Positions 31,763 through 39,513 of a stretch of DNA of 64,000 nt are shown here, one piece after another. The DNA lies in assembly GCF_006874465.1 (NCBI RefSeq), contig NZ_VIRL01000003.1:248001-312000 (forward strand). The letters run 5' to 3'. This DNA comes from Microbispora bryophytorum. Lineage in GTDB: Bacteria; Actinomycetota; Actinomycetes; Streptosporangiales; Streptosporangiaceae. The notes beneath the pieces are model-generated. The model searched no databases. It worked only from the letters and a program-made list of their open reading frames with translations, and was not told the DNA's origin. Positions within the stretch are counted from its first letter, which is position 1. Every line of letters starts with the position of its first letter. The translations under genes were made by a program, and so were the position numbers.

Positions 31763-33076
31763 TCAGGGGCGGCCGAGGGCGCGATAGTCCCAGCCGGCTT
31801 CGCGCCAGGAGTCCGCGTCGAGCGCGTTGCGGCCGTCGACGATGGTGCGGGCCGTCACGACCGCGCCCAGCTCCTCGGGGTCGAGGGTGACGAACTCCTG
31901 CCACTCGGTGAGCAGCAGCACGACCTCGGCCCCCTGAGCGGCTTCCAGCGCCGACTCGGCGTACCCGAGGTGGGGATGGGCCGCCCGCGCGTTCGACAGG
32001 GCGGCCGGGTCGTAGACCGTGACCTGCCCGCCCTGCTCGGCGATCTGCACGGCCACGTCGAGCGCCGGCGAGTCGCGGATGTCGTCGGAGTTGGGTTTGA
32101 AAGCCGCTCCCAGCACCGCGACGCTGCGCCCGTCGAACGCCCCGCTCAGCAGTTCACGGGTGAGTTCGACCGTCCGGGACCGGCGGCGCAGGTTGATCTC
32201 GTCGACCTCGCGGAGGAAGGCGAGCGCCTGGTGGGCGCCGAGCTCGTCGGCCCTGGCCGTGAACGCCCTGATGTCCTTCGGCAGGCAGCCGCCGCCGAAG
32301 CCGAGGCCGGCGTTGAGGTATTTGCCGCCGATCCGCTCGTCGTACGACAGCGCCTGCGACAACTGGGTGACGTCGCCGCCGGCGGCCTCACAGACCTCGG
32401 CCATGGCGTTGATGAACGAGATCTTCGTGGCCAGGAACGCGTTCGCGGCCGCCTTCACCAGCTCTGCCGTGGGGAAGTCGGTCACCACGATCGGGACCTC
32501 GCCCAGGGGCGCGTAGACGTCCCGCAGCACCTTCTCGGCGCGCTCGGAGGCGACCCCGAGCACGATCCGGTCGGGACGGAGCGTGTCCTGCACGGCGAAG
32601 CCCTCACGCAGGAACTCGGGGTTCCAGGCCAGCTCGGCCTGCATTCCGGCGGGCGAGAGCCGTACGAGCTTGTCCGCGAGGCGCTCGGCGGTGCCGACCG
32701 GCACCGTCGACTTGCCCACGACCAGGCACTCGCGGTCGAGGTGAGGGGCCAGCGACTCGACGACCGCGTCGAGGTAGGAGACGTCGGCGGCGTACCCGCC
32801 CTTCTTCTGGGGTGTGCCCACACAGATGAAGTGGACGTCGCCGAACTTCGCCGCCTCCTCGAAGGAGGTGGTGAAGCGCAGCCTGCCCGAGTCGAGGTTG
32901 CGGCGGAGGAGCTCCTGCAAACCGGGCTCGTGAATCGGCAGCTCCCCGCGCTGCAACCGTTCGATCTTGCTCTGGTCCACGTCCAGACCGAGCACTTCGA
33001 AGCCCAGTTCGGCCATGCACGCCGCGTGTGTAGCACCCAGGTATCCGGTCCCCAGAACAGTGAGGCGGTACGGCAC
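31763..33076 (-). CDS. ugd: UDP-glucose 6-dehydrogenase
   Basis: This 437-residue enzyme oxidises UDP-glucose to UDP-glucuronate for surface polysaccharide. It has the Rossmann motif GTGYLGATHAACMAELG, the catalytic Cys in GFGGGCLPKDIRAF, the conserved NPEFLREGFAVQDTL and the C-terminal UDP-binding region GAAFKPNSDDIRDSPAL. I placed the start at the GTG at 33076 because GGGGAG lies upstream and the protein then begins directly with the beta strand PYRLTVLGTGYLG; the longer open frame upstream has no homologous content. Confidence 0.94.
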   Translation of the reverse strand: MPYRLTVLGTGYLGATHAACMAELGFEVLGLDVDQSKIERLQRGELPIHEPGLQELLRRNLDSGRLRFTTSFEEAAKFGDVHFICVGTPQKKGGYAADVSYLDAVVESLAPHLDRECLVVGKSTVPVGTAERLADKLVRLSPAGMQAELAWNPEFLREGFAVQDTLRPDRIVLGVASERAEKVLRDVYAPLGEVPIVVTDFPTAELVKAAANAFLATKISFINAMAEVCEAAGGDVTQLSQALSYDERIGGKYLNAGLGFGGGCLPKDIRAFTARADELGAHQALAFLREVDEINLRRRSRTVELTRELLSGAFDGRSVAVLGAAFKPNSDDIRDSPALDVAVQIAEQGGQVTVYDPAALSNARAAHPHLGYAESALEAAQGAEVVLLLTEWQEFVTLDPEELGAVVTARTIVDGRNALDADSWREAGWDYRALGRP

Positions 33077-33249
33077 GGCATGCTCCCCTCTTACCGACTC
33101 TTTGTGATCTGGCATGGTACCGGCCCGGTCAACTGCCCTGAGAGCCACCTGGGCAAACCGGCACCTTGGCCCCCACGGTACGGCTCTGGACGTGCCCGGT
33201 CGACGCCACGCCATCACTTCCTCACCCCCTGTCAGGGGGATGTGTCAGG

Positions 33250-33295
33250 GAAAACACCGTACTGACTGGTAACTTTCTAGTCGGACGTCCTAGTA
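33250..33295 (+). promoter_or_regulatory. Promoter/operator region of the acyl-CoA dehydrogenase gene
   Basis: The AT-richer segment before the start codon contains GACTGG-N7-CTAGTC, an imperfect inverted repeat (33268-33286) that could bind a TetR-type regulator. No assignment is possible from sequence alone. Confidence 0.35.
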
Positions 33296-33303
33296 TCGGC
33301 GCT

Positions 33304-34467
33304 ATGAGCTTCCCTCTCTACGCCCCCGCTGAGGAGCACGAGATGCTCCGCGAGACGGTCCGGGCCCTCGCCGACGAGAAGATCGCCCCGCGTGCCGCGG
33401 CGGCCGACGAGAACGAGGAGTTCCCCTGGGAGGTCTACAAGGACCTCGTCGCGGCCGACATGCACGCCGTCCACATCCCCGAGGCGTACGGCGGGGCGGG
33501 CGCCGACGCGCTCGCGACCGTGATCGTCATCGAGGAGGTCGCCCGCGCGTGCGCCTCGTCCTCGCTGATCCCGGCGGTCAACAAGCTGGGCACCGTGCCG
33601 CTGCTGCTGTCGGCGTCCGAGGAGCTCAAGCAGCGCTACCTGACGCCGGTGGCGCGCGGGGAGGCGATGTTCTCCTACGCCCTGTCGGAGCCGGAGGCGG
33701 GCTCGGACGCCGCCTCGATGAAGACCAGGGCCGAGCGCGACGGCGACCACTACGTGCTCAACGGCACCAAGATGTGGATCACCAACGCGGGCGTGTCGGA
33801 GTACTACACGGTCATGGCCGTGACCGACCCCTCGGCCGGCGCCCGCGGCATCTCGGCGTTCGTGGTGGAGAAGGACGACGAGGGCGTCTCGTTCGGTCCG
33901 AAGGAGAAGAAGCTCGGCATCAAGGGCTCGCCCACGCGTCAGGTCATCCTGGAGAACGTCCGGATTCCTGCCGCACGGATGATCGGCGAGCCGGGCACCG
34001 GGTTCAGGACCGCGCTGGCCACGCTCGACCACACCCGCGTCACGATCGCCGCGCAGGCGCTCGGCATCGCCCAGGGCGCGCTCGACTACGCCGTCGGCTA
34101 TGTCAAGGAGCGCAAGCAGTTCGGCAAGCCGATCGCCGACTTCCAGGGCCTGCAGTTCATGCTCGCCGACATGGCGATGAAGCTGGAGGCCGCCCGTCAG
34201 CTCACCTACGCCGCCGCCGCCAAGTCGGAGCTGGCCATGCACGGCACCCCGGTCAAGGACCTCACGTTCTTCTCCAGCGCCGCCAAGTGCGCCGCCTCCG
34301 ACGCCGCCATGGAGATCACCGTCGACGCCGTCCAGCTGCTGGGCGGGTACGGCTACACGCGGGAGTTCCCGGTCGAGCGCATGATGCGCGATGCCAAGAT
34401 CACCCAGATCTACGAGGGCACCAACCAGATCCAGCGCGTCGTCATGGCCCGCCAGCTGTTGAAGTAG
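33304..34467 (+). CDS. Acyl-CoA dehydrogenase (3' end supplied by an integrated element)
   Basis: A complete 387-residue FAD enzyme of fatty-acid or branched-chain beta-oxidation. Family motifs are ALSEPEAGSDAASMKT, MWITNAGVS, the catalytic Glu region MRDAKITQIYEGTNQIQRVV and HTRVTIAAQALGIAQGALDYA. The last part is odd: 57 bp of coding sequence (34401-34457) are perfectly repeated at 39387-39443 after a 5-kb insert. The codons following the repeat differ (CTGTTGAAG here, CTCCTCAAG there) but encode the same residues Leu-Leu-Lys, so the element replaced the gene's 3' end without changing the protein. Confidence 0.95.
   Translation: MSFPLYAPAEEHEMLRETVRALADEKIAPRAAAADENEEFPWEVYKDLVAADMHAVHIPEAYGGAGADALATVIVIEEVARACASSSLIPAVNKLGTVPLLLSASEELKQRYLTPVARGEAMFSYALSEPEAGSDAASMKTRAERDGDHYVLNGTKMWITNAGVSEYYTVMAVTDPSAGARGISAFVVEKDDEGVSFGPKEKKLGIKGSPTRQVILENVRIPAARMIGEPGTGFRTALATLDHTRVTIAAQALGIAQGALDYAVGYVKERKQFGKPIADFQGLQFMLADMAMKLEAARQLTYAAAAKSELAMHGTPVKDLTFFSSAAKCAASDAAMEITVDAVQLLGGYGYTREFPVERMMRDAKITQIYEGTNQIQRVVMARQLLK
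34401..34457 (+). repeat. attL-like copy of the 57-bp direct repeat
   Basis: Identical to 39387-39443. It lies in frame inside the acyl-CoA dehydrogenase gene and encodes the conserved TQIYEGTNQIQRVV segment. After three mismatches, AAGTAGCCC is again common to both copies. Confidence 0.9.
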
Positions 34468-34482
34468 CCCTTGACGTGCGTA

Positions 34483-34514
34483 AACCCCGCTTCCCTCGTG
34501 GGGGCGGCGGGGTT
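34483..34514 (+). terminator. Terminator after the acyl-CoA dehydrogenase gene (element-borne)
   Basis: AACCCCGC / GCGGGGTT stem. It resembles but is not identical to the stronger hairpin after the right-hand repeat (39470-39506), suggesting that the element brought a terminator along with the substitute gene end. Confidence 0.7.
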
Positions 34515-34546
34515 CGTCGTGTCCGGTTGAGAGCCTCTCAGAGATC

Positions 34547-34571
34547 TTGTTCCGTGGTTGTTCCGTGAGAG
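34547..34571 (+). repeat. 25-bp end repeat, left copy (possible recombinase arm site)
   Basis: Matches 39258-39282 at 24 of 25 positions. Each copy contains two GTTCCGTG units 11 bp apart. It lies about 90 bp inside the left attachment repeat. Confidence 0.75.
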
Positions 34572-34711
34572 TTGCCGAGCGAGTGCCCCGTTGATCGTTA
34601 ACGTCCCCCAGTGGGACGCGTTCGCGCTCACCTAGTGTGACGATCACGGATCATGAAAGCGAAGAGCCACCGGGCGGTTGTCGTCGCCGGTGGCTCGTGT
34701 GCTTTCGAGGG

Positions 34712-35185
34712 CTACCCCGTGGCGCCCTGATCGCCGGAGACGGCACGAGGCCGGAACAAGCGGTCGTCGATCGCCTTACGGGCGCGGTCATGGGAGCCCG
34801 GCATCATGTGCGCGTACACCCGGAGCGTGAAGCCGGGGTCGGCGTGGCCGAGATACTCGGCGAGTTCCTTCACGGAGACGCCGCCCGCGAGCATGACGCT
34901 GGCGTAGTAGTGGCGGAGCTGGTGGAGGCCTTCCCTACGGGAGGTCGTGAAGCGCTTCCTTGCTCGGGCGTCCTTCTCGGCGTGCGGGATGACGCCGGCC
35001 GCGACGAGGGCGGGCTTCCAGACGAGTTCGCTGTAGCCGCGCGCCCGAATGAACTTGTCGTCCGTCCAGCGGAAGAGCAGGTTGTGCGTACGAAGAGGGC
35101 CGTTGAGCTTCTCCCAGGGCAGCGAGCAGGGCAGGGCGTCGGTCGGGCGGCCCAGTGCCGAAAGATGCAGGCCAACACCTAACAA
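34712..35185 (-). pseudogene. Tyrosine recombinase (integrase), C-terminal remnant
   Basis: The 157 residues visible contain the C-terminal half of a phage-type tyrosine integrase: LHQLRHYYASVMLAGG with His and Arg of the RHR triad, AEYLGHADPGFTLRVYAHMM with the third active-site His and the nucleophile Tyr. The N-terminal arm-binding and core-binding domains and the first catalytic Arg are missing; upstream of about 35170 the frame (open only to a stop at 35225) no longer looks like an integrase. The frame opens with a weak TTG. This is therefore a truncated, presumably inactive gene, pointing to the left attachment repeat. Confidence 0.85.
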
Positions 35186-35960
35186 CCACCGTGCCCGCTC
35201 CCTGCTCCGTCGGCAACGACAAGATCATCATTCATCGGATCTATTACGACCAGTTGGGGCTATACAGCCAGCTTGGTGGCGAACTCGTCTTCGGCGGTCC
35301 CTCACCGGCATAGCCCGGCGTGCGGTCGAACTCCGCATGCCGTAGGCGGGAGCCCTGCCTGGCAGGCGAGCAGGAAAACTGGTCGCCGACGTGTTGTGGA
35401 CGCAACGGTCGCCCGAGTTCGGCGGTGAAGACGCAACCGCTGTCGCCGCTGTTGTAGCGGTGCAGGAAGTCTCCGAGGGCATCGGTGCGTTCGTCATTGC
35501 TGGCGTAGGGCCGTAGGTGGGCCCATTCCTCTACCAGGCGCCCGACGGCATCGAATCGATCCGTCAACTGTGAAAGTTCGACACAGGTCTGGATGGTCCT
35601 GAGCATGCCGCTTCTCGATCTTGGAACCGTGTTCGAGGCGTCCAACGCAGCCTGAAAATTACACGACGTCTGGGACCGCGTGCTCTCATCGGGCGTGATG
35701 GGAGCCAGACGGCCGAAGTGAACCGATCTCTGTGGACCCCTGAGCATTGACAGGTGGGAGCCTGGGCCTTAAGCGTGATGTCCGGCCATGCCGTCGAACC
35801 GATACGACGCTCCCATTGACGAGGAGACAGGATGCCCCCCTCAAGCCGTCGGCTTTCGCCGACGAACGGCGACGGCCTGAACGGCCGGGCAGTGGCGCCC
35901 GCGGAGGGGCAGCCGGACCCGAAAAGTGCCTCACACGGGATTCACCCGAAAGGATTACCG
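35186..35960. other. Gene-poor remnant region inside the element
   Basis: Between the truncated integrase and the GH2 gene only a transposase fragment (35439-35573) is recognisable. The base composition is less GC-biased than that of the neighbouring chromosome. The last 150 bp (35800-35960) probably hold the promoter of the hydrolase; no clear -35/-10 pair can be named. Confidence 0.55.
35439..35573 (-). pseudogene. IS481-type transposase fragment
   Basis: About 45 residues in one minus-strand frame, DRFDAVGRLVEEWAHLRPY followed by ASNDERTDALGDFLHRYN, match the end of the integrase core of IS481-family transposases (typically ERFNRTL.EEWAYARPYTSNAER..AL..WLH.YN). The usual HHRPHTALGG continuation is lost, and no start, DDE aspartates or terminal inverted repeats are found. 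It is a remnant of an earlier insertion. Confidence 0.5.
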
Positions 35961-38675
35961 ATGAAGCGGAGCGATCCCTCCTCCCGTCCTCGACGTTCGG
36001 CGAGCAGGTGGCCGGCTGTGGTGGCGGCCTTGCTGGTCGCGTTGATCGGGGCTCAGCCGGCTGTGGCGGCACAGCGGTCCGCATCGTCGGAATCCACCGT
36101 GTCGAAGTCCGCCGCCTCGGTCGCCGCCGCCGGGGACATCGACGGCTTCACCGCGGGCAATGCCGCGGTCGCCTCGGTCGATCTGGCCGGGACGTGGAGC
36201 TTCACTCCGGCGGGCCGGTCGACGACGTCGATCAAGGTGCCCGGAGGTGGCTGGTACAAGCAGGGGTTCACCGATGTGTCCCAGGCGGTGTACTCGCGTA
36301 CGGTGACGGTGCCGGACTCGGGGCAGCCGCAGTCGACGTGGATCGAGTTCGGCGCCGTGAACCACCAGGCGACCTTGTCGGTGGACGGCCGGGTGGTTGC
36401 GACGCAGACCACGGCCTTCACTCCCTCGAAGTTCGACATCAGCGCCTACGCCGCCCCGGGCACCACTCATACGATCAGCGTCGACGTGAAGGGCCGCGGC
36501 GCGTTGAAGGCATCCAACGGCCGGTACCTGGTGCCCGACGCCGCCGAGTGGTCCGAGGCGGTCCCCCAGGGGATTTACCGTTCGGCGTTCCTGCGGGTGT
36601 ACCCGGCGGTGTACGTCAGCGACACATTCGTGCGTACGTCGGTGGCGAACAAGACGTTGAGCTACGACGTGTCGGTGCGTAACACGTCGGGCAGTTCCCG
36701 GTCGGTGACGTTGACCGGGTCGCTGTCGTCTGACAGCGGAACGGCTTTCAGCTACCCGGCACTGCCCAGCCGTACGGTCACCGTGGCGGCCCACTCGACC
36801 GGGACCGTGACCGTCGGGCCGGTCGCGTGGAACCTCGACAGCACCTCGTACTGGTGGCCCAACGTGCCGTACCGGTCGGGGTACCGGGCGCAGCTGCACG
36901 GGCTGACGGTGCATGCCGTCACCGATGACGGGCACACCAGCGACGCCGCGTACCGGTTCGGGTTCCGGGAGGCCACCCAGAACGGCGAGTACTACTACCT
37001 CAACGGCGTGCGCGTGAACTTCCGCGGCGACAACCTCCAGGGTGCCGACTACGACCGGATCAACAACGGCGGCAAGGGCGACGCCTACGACACGCTGCCC
37101 GGCTTCCTTCCGCCTTCGTCGGGCAACGGCGGCTGGCCGCAGGCCGTGGACAACTACCAGCGGCTGAACTTCAACGTGGTGCGCATCCACCAGGAGCCGG
37201 CCAGCCCGTACATGTTGGATGTCGCCGACGAGATGGGCCTGATGATCATCGACGAGACCGCGATTCGCGGCTCCCAGTCCGGGCAGGATTGGATCTCCGG
37301 GCACGACAACATGGTCAACCACGCCCGTGCGCTGGTCCTGCGCGACCGCAACCACCCCGCGGTCATCCGCTGGAGTCAGAACAACGAGCCGAACCAGAGC
37401 GGCCAGGATTCCGAACAGTTCGAGAAGGACCTGTACGCGGCGATGAACGGCGCCGACGGCACCCGGCCGGTCATTGTCGAGCTGGGCGTCGGCGCGAATC
37501 TCAACATGTATCCCGGGATGACGTACGCCAACTTCGCGGTGATCTCGCACTACGTCGACGGCTTCGGCAGGTACGGGGAGGGCCTGATCACCGTGAATGG
37601 GCGGCCCGACGGCGAGGGCGAGTACATCTGGCCGGCATGCAACACCAAGCAGGGCTTCGAGTGGTTCGCCACGGCAACCCTGGCCAAGCGCGGCAAGAAC
37701 GCCACCGACCTGCGTCCGTACACGCTGCTGTCCGCGTGGGCCGGTTTCGTGCCCGGTGTGCGTTCCACGGACTTCACCCCGGAGGAGGGCGGTCATCCGC
37801 TCTACGGCGCGGACAACCTCTCGGACCCCTGGAGCAACCCGCAGATCCAGCGTGTGCAGGCGGGGTTCAACCCGGTGGCAGCGGTCGACCTCCCGTACTG
37901 GTCCGCCTCCGGCGCCTCGGACTCGAACGGCAGCTTCCCGCTGCCGCAGGCCGTGCCCACCTACGCCCGGAACGCCACGGTCACCCGCAACATCACCGTC
38001 TTCAACGACGACCTCGCCGACACTTCGGTGGGCTTCACCTGGACGGCGCGGCTCGACGCGCCGGACGGCGCGGTCGTCGCGTCCGGAAGCACGACCCTGA
38101 CCGTCCCGCTCGGCTCGCGGGTCACCCAGCCGGTGTCCTTCACCACCCCGGACACCGGCAACCGCGTGTACCTGCAGCTGTCGACCACGAAGTCCGATAG
38201 CCCCGTCTTCACCGACGCGGTGGAGTACTTCAACCTCGGCGGAAGTAGCGGAAGCGGACCCGCACCGGGCACCTACCGCATCGTCAACCGCAACAGCGGC
38301 AAGCCGCTCGCTGTCGCGGGCAACTCCACCGCCGATGGTGCCAAGGTGGTCCAGCAGAGCGGCACCGCCACCTGGACCATCGCCACAACCTCCGACGGCT
38401 CCTACACCCTCAAGTACGTCCCGAGTGGAAAGGTGCTCGACGTCAACGCCGGCAGCAGCACGGCCGGGCTGCAACTGCAGCAGTGGACGGCCAACGGCGG
38501 CACCAACCAGATGTGGTATCTGCGATCCACCGGCAACGGCTACTACACCATCGTCAGCCACAACAGCGGACTGCTGGCGGACGTCTCCGGTGCGGCGACG
38601 AGCGACGGGGCACAGGTCGTGCAGTGGCCCGCCAACGGCGGGGCCAACCAGCAATGGCAATTTAACCAGACCTGA
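35961..38675 (+). CDS. Secreted glycoside hydrolase family 2 protein with ricin-type lectin domain
   Basis: A 904-residue exported enzyme. Residues 1-36 form a signal peptide (basic start, WPAVVAALLVALIGAQPAVAA). A sugar-binding jelly-roll (about 55-215; DLAGTWSFTPAGRST, DVSQAVYSRTVTV), an Ig-like domain (about 220-340) and a TIM barrel (about 350-690) follow; RWSQNNEPNQSGQ near 470 carries the acid/base Glu (NE), and GEGEYIWPAC near 551 probably the nucleophile Glu. The C-terminal 135 residues are a QxW-type ricin/CBM13 lectin (VVQWPANGGANQQWQF). A beta-galactosidase, mannosidase or glucuronidase-type activity is possible; the substrate is not deducible. ATG 35961 follows GAAAGGA. It is the element's only intact gene. 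Confidence 0.88.
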   Translation: MKRSDPSSRPRRSASRWPAVVAALLVALIGAQPAVAAQRSASSESTVSKSAASVAAAGDIDGFTAGNAAVASVDLAGTWSFTPAGRSTTSIKVPGGGWYKQGFTDVSQAVYSRTVTVPDSGQPQSTWIEFGAVNHQATLSVDGRVVATQTTAFTPSKFDISAYAAPGTTHTISVDVKGRGALKASNGRYLVPDAAEWSEAVPQGIYRSAFLRVYPAVYVSDTFVRTSVANKTLSYDVSVRNTSGSSRSVTLTGSLSSDSGTAFSYPALPSRTVTVAAHSTGTVTVGPVAWNLDSTSYWWPNVPYRSGYRAQLHGLTVHAVTDDGHTSDAAYRFGFREATQNGEYYYLNGVRVNFRGDNLQGADYDRINNGGKGDAYDTLPGFLPPSSGNGGWPQAVDNYQRLNFNVVRIHQEPASPYMLDVADEMGLMIIDETAIRGSQSGQDWISGHDNMVNHARALVLRDRNHPAVIRWSQNNEPNQSGQDSEQFEKDLYAAMNGADGTRPVIVELGVGANLNMYPGMTYANFAVISHYVDGFGRYGEGLITVNGRPDGEGEYIWPACNTKQGFEWFATATLAKRGKNATDLRPYTLLSAWAGFVPGVRSTDFTPEEGGHPLYGADNLSDPWSNPQIQRVQAGFNPVAAVDLPYWSASGASDSNGSFPLPQAVPTYARNATVTRNITVFNDDLADTSVGFTWTARLDAPDGAVVASGSTTLTVPLGSRVTQPVSFTTPDTGNRVYLQLSTTKSDSPVFTDAVEYFNLGGSSGSGPAPGTYRIVNRNSGKPLAVAGNSTADGAKVVQQSGTATWTIATTSDGSYTLKYVPSGKVLDVNAGSSTAGLQLQQWTANGGTNQMWYLRSTGNGYYTIVSHNSGLLADVSGAATSDGAQVVQWPANGGANQQWQFNQT

Positions 38676-38715
38676 CCGGACGACCCGGTTCTCGCCTGCT
38701 GCCGCGGCGTCGACC

Positions 38716-38753
38716 GCTACCCCTGGCCGCTCCGCCCTGCGGCCAGGGGTAGC
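38716..38753 (+). terminator. Terminator-like hairpin after the GH2 gene
   Basis: Perfect 15-bp inverted repeat GCTACCCCTGGCCGC / GCGGCCAGGGGTAGC around an 8-nt loop, 40 bp after the stop codon. Confidence 0.8.
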
Positions 38754-39257
38754 CGGCGAGATGTCTAACGATCAAGCCAATCAGCCCGCTGAGCAGGCAG
38801 GAAGAGACGCTGAGGGACAGGAGTAGACGATCTTCTTCCGGCTTGTAAACAGAAGGTCCAAGGGCCTCCGGCGGGGGAGTCTGGCTCCGAGGGGATCGAG
38901 GAGCAAGGGTTCCGGTTGTGGTGTGGCTGAGGGCCATGATCGACTCACCTGACGTCGCCCAGGCGGAGCCCAGCAGACCGACTCCTCCGACACAAGCCCG
39001 GTCCCTTCTGCAGGGCAACCAGCAGAGGAGGAAGGGCGCCGGGGACAGGTACACGCGAGACCGGGCTTGCGTCTCCGTCGTCGGCCCGCTTTCGGGTCGC
39101 CCTGGGACGACGGCAGACGAGGCGATCATGGTGGGCTGAGATGTGGCGCGCGTCGACGGCAACACCAAATCCGATGTTCACCCTCCATCCGAATGGCTAC
39201 TGTGAGTCACCCTTCGGGCGAGTGATCAAGAGCGGTGGATTGCCGATAATGCGGATT

Positions 39258-39282
39258 TTGTTCCGTGGCTGTTCCGTGAGAG
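39258..39282 (+). repeat. 25-bp end repeat, right copy (possible recombinase arm site)
   Basis: One mismatch to 34547-34571 and in the same orientation. It lies about 105 bp inside the right attachment repeat. Confidence 0.75.
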
Positions 39283-39386
39283 CCCGTAAGTCAGCGAGAA
39301 ACCATGACAGGTACCCAGAGGCTTATGCCCAGGTCAGAGGCTAGATCAAGGAGTTAGCCCAGTTCGCTCAGGAGTACGGCGGAGAA

Positions 39387-39453
39387 CACCCAGATCTACG
39401 AGGGCACCAACCAGATCCAGCGCGTCGTCATGGCCCGCCAGCTCCTCAAGTAG
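39387..39453 (+). repeat. attR-like repeat: displaced original 3' end of the acyl-CoA dehydrogenase gene
   Basis: 57 bp identical to 34401-34457, followed by CTCCTCAAGTAG, which encodes Leu-Leu-Lys-stop in the same frame as the gene end. The sequence upstream (39361-39386) is unrelated to the dehydrogenase, so this is a stranded gene end and not a gene. Confidence 0.88.
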
Positions 39454-39469
39454 CCCCTGAGCAGCGAGA

Positions 39470-39506
39470 ACCCCGCCTGTCGTGCTGGTGGAGGGACAGG
39501 CGGGGT
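39470..39506. terminator. Bidirectional terminator, originally of the acyl-CoA dehydrogenase gene
   Basis: ACCCCGCCTGTC (39470-39481) / GACAGGCGGGGT (39495-39506), a perfect 12-bp stem. It now lies between the stranded gene end and the convergent methyltransferase gene. Confidence 0.85.
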
Positions 39507-39513
39507 GCCGGCG

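Larger units (their letters stand above)
38676..39386. other. Gene-poor right part of the integrated element
   Basis: A perfect 15-bp hairpin at 38716-38753, then about 500 bp without any reading frame that resembles a known protein, then the right 25-bp end repeat (39258-39282) and the right attachment repeat. Short open frames exist on both strands, but none has both a ribosome site and recognisable content. Confidence 0.6.
34401..39443. mobile_element. Decayed integrated element in the 3' end of an acyl-CoA dehydrogenase gene
   Basis: Two perfect 57-bp direct repeats (34401-34457 and 39387-39443) bound the element; flanking sequence differs beyond them apart from the synonymous gene end. 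The recombinase gene sits next to the left copy, as usual for phage- or ICE-type tyrosine-recombinase elements. A second pair of repeats (34547-34571, 39258-39282) lies inside both ends. Content: a truncated recombinase, an IS481-like transposase piece, and a complete secreted GH2 hydrolase. No replication, transfer or virion gene is seen, so it has decayed or carries only cargo. Confidence 0.85.

Noticed and set aside
35832-35960. N-terminal extension of the GH2 gene from ATG 35832
   Set aside because: The extension is hydrophilic and would bury the signal peptide; ATG 35961 has a ribosome site and starts the signal peptide correctly.
38662-39181. Minus-strand open frames in the right part of the element
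   Set aside because: They lack ribosome sites and recognisable content, and one overlaps the GH2 end and hairpin.
39387-39453. Possible second acyl-CoA dehydrogenase gene end
   Set aside because: Only about 20 codons match and the upstream sequence is unrelated; it is the attachment-site copy.
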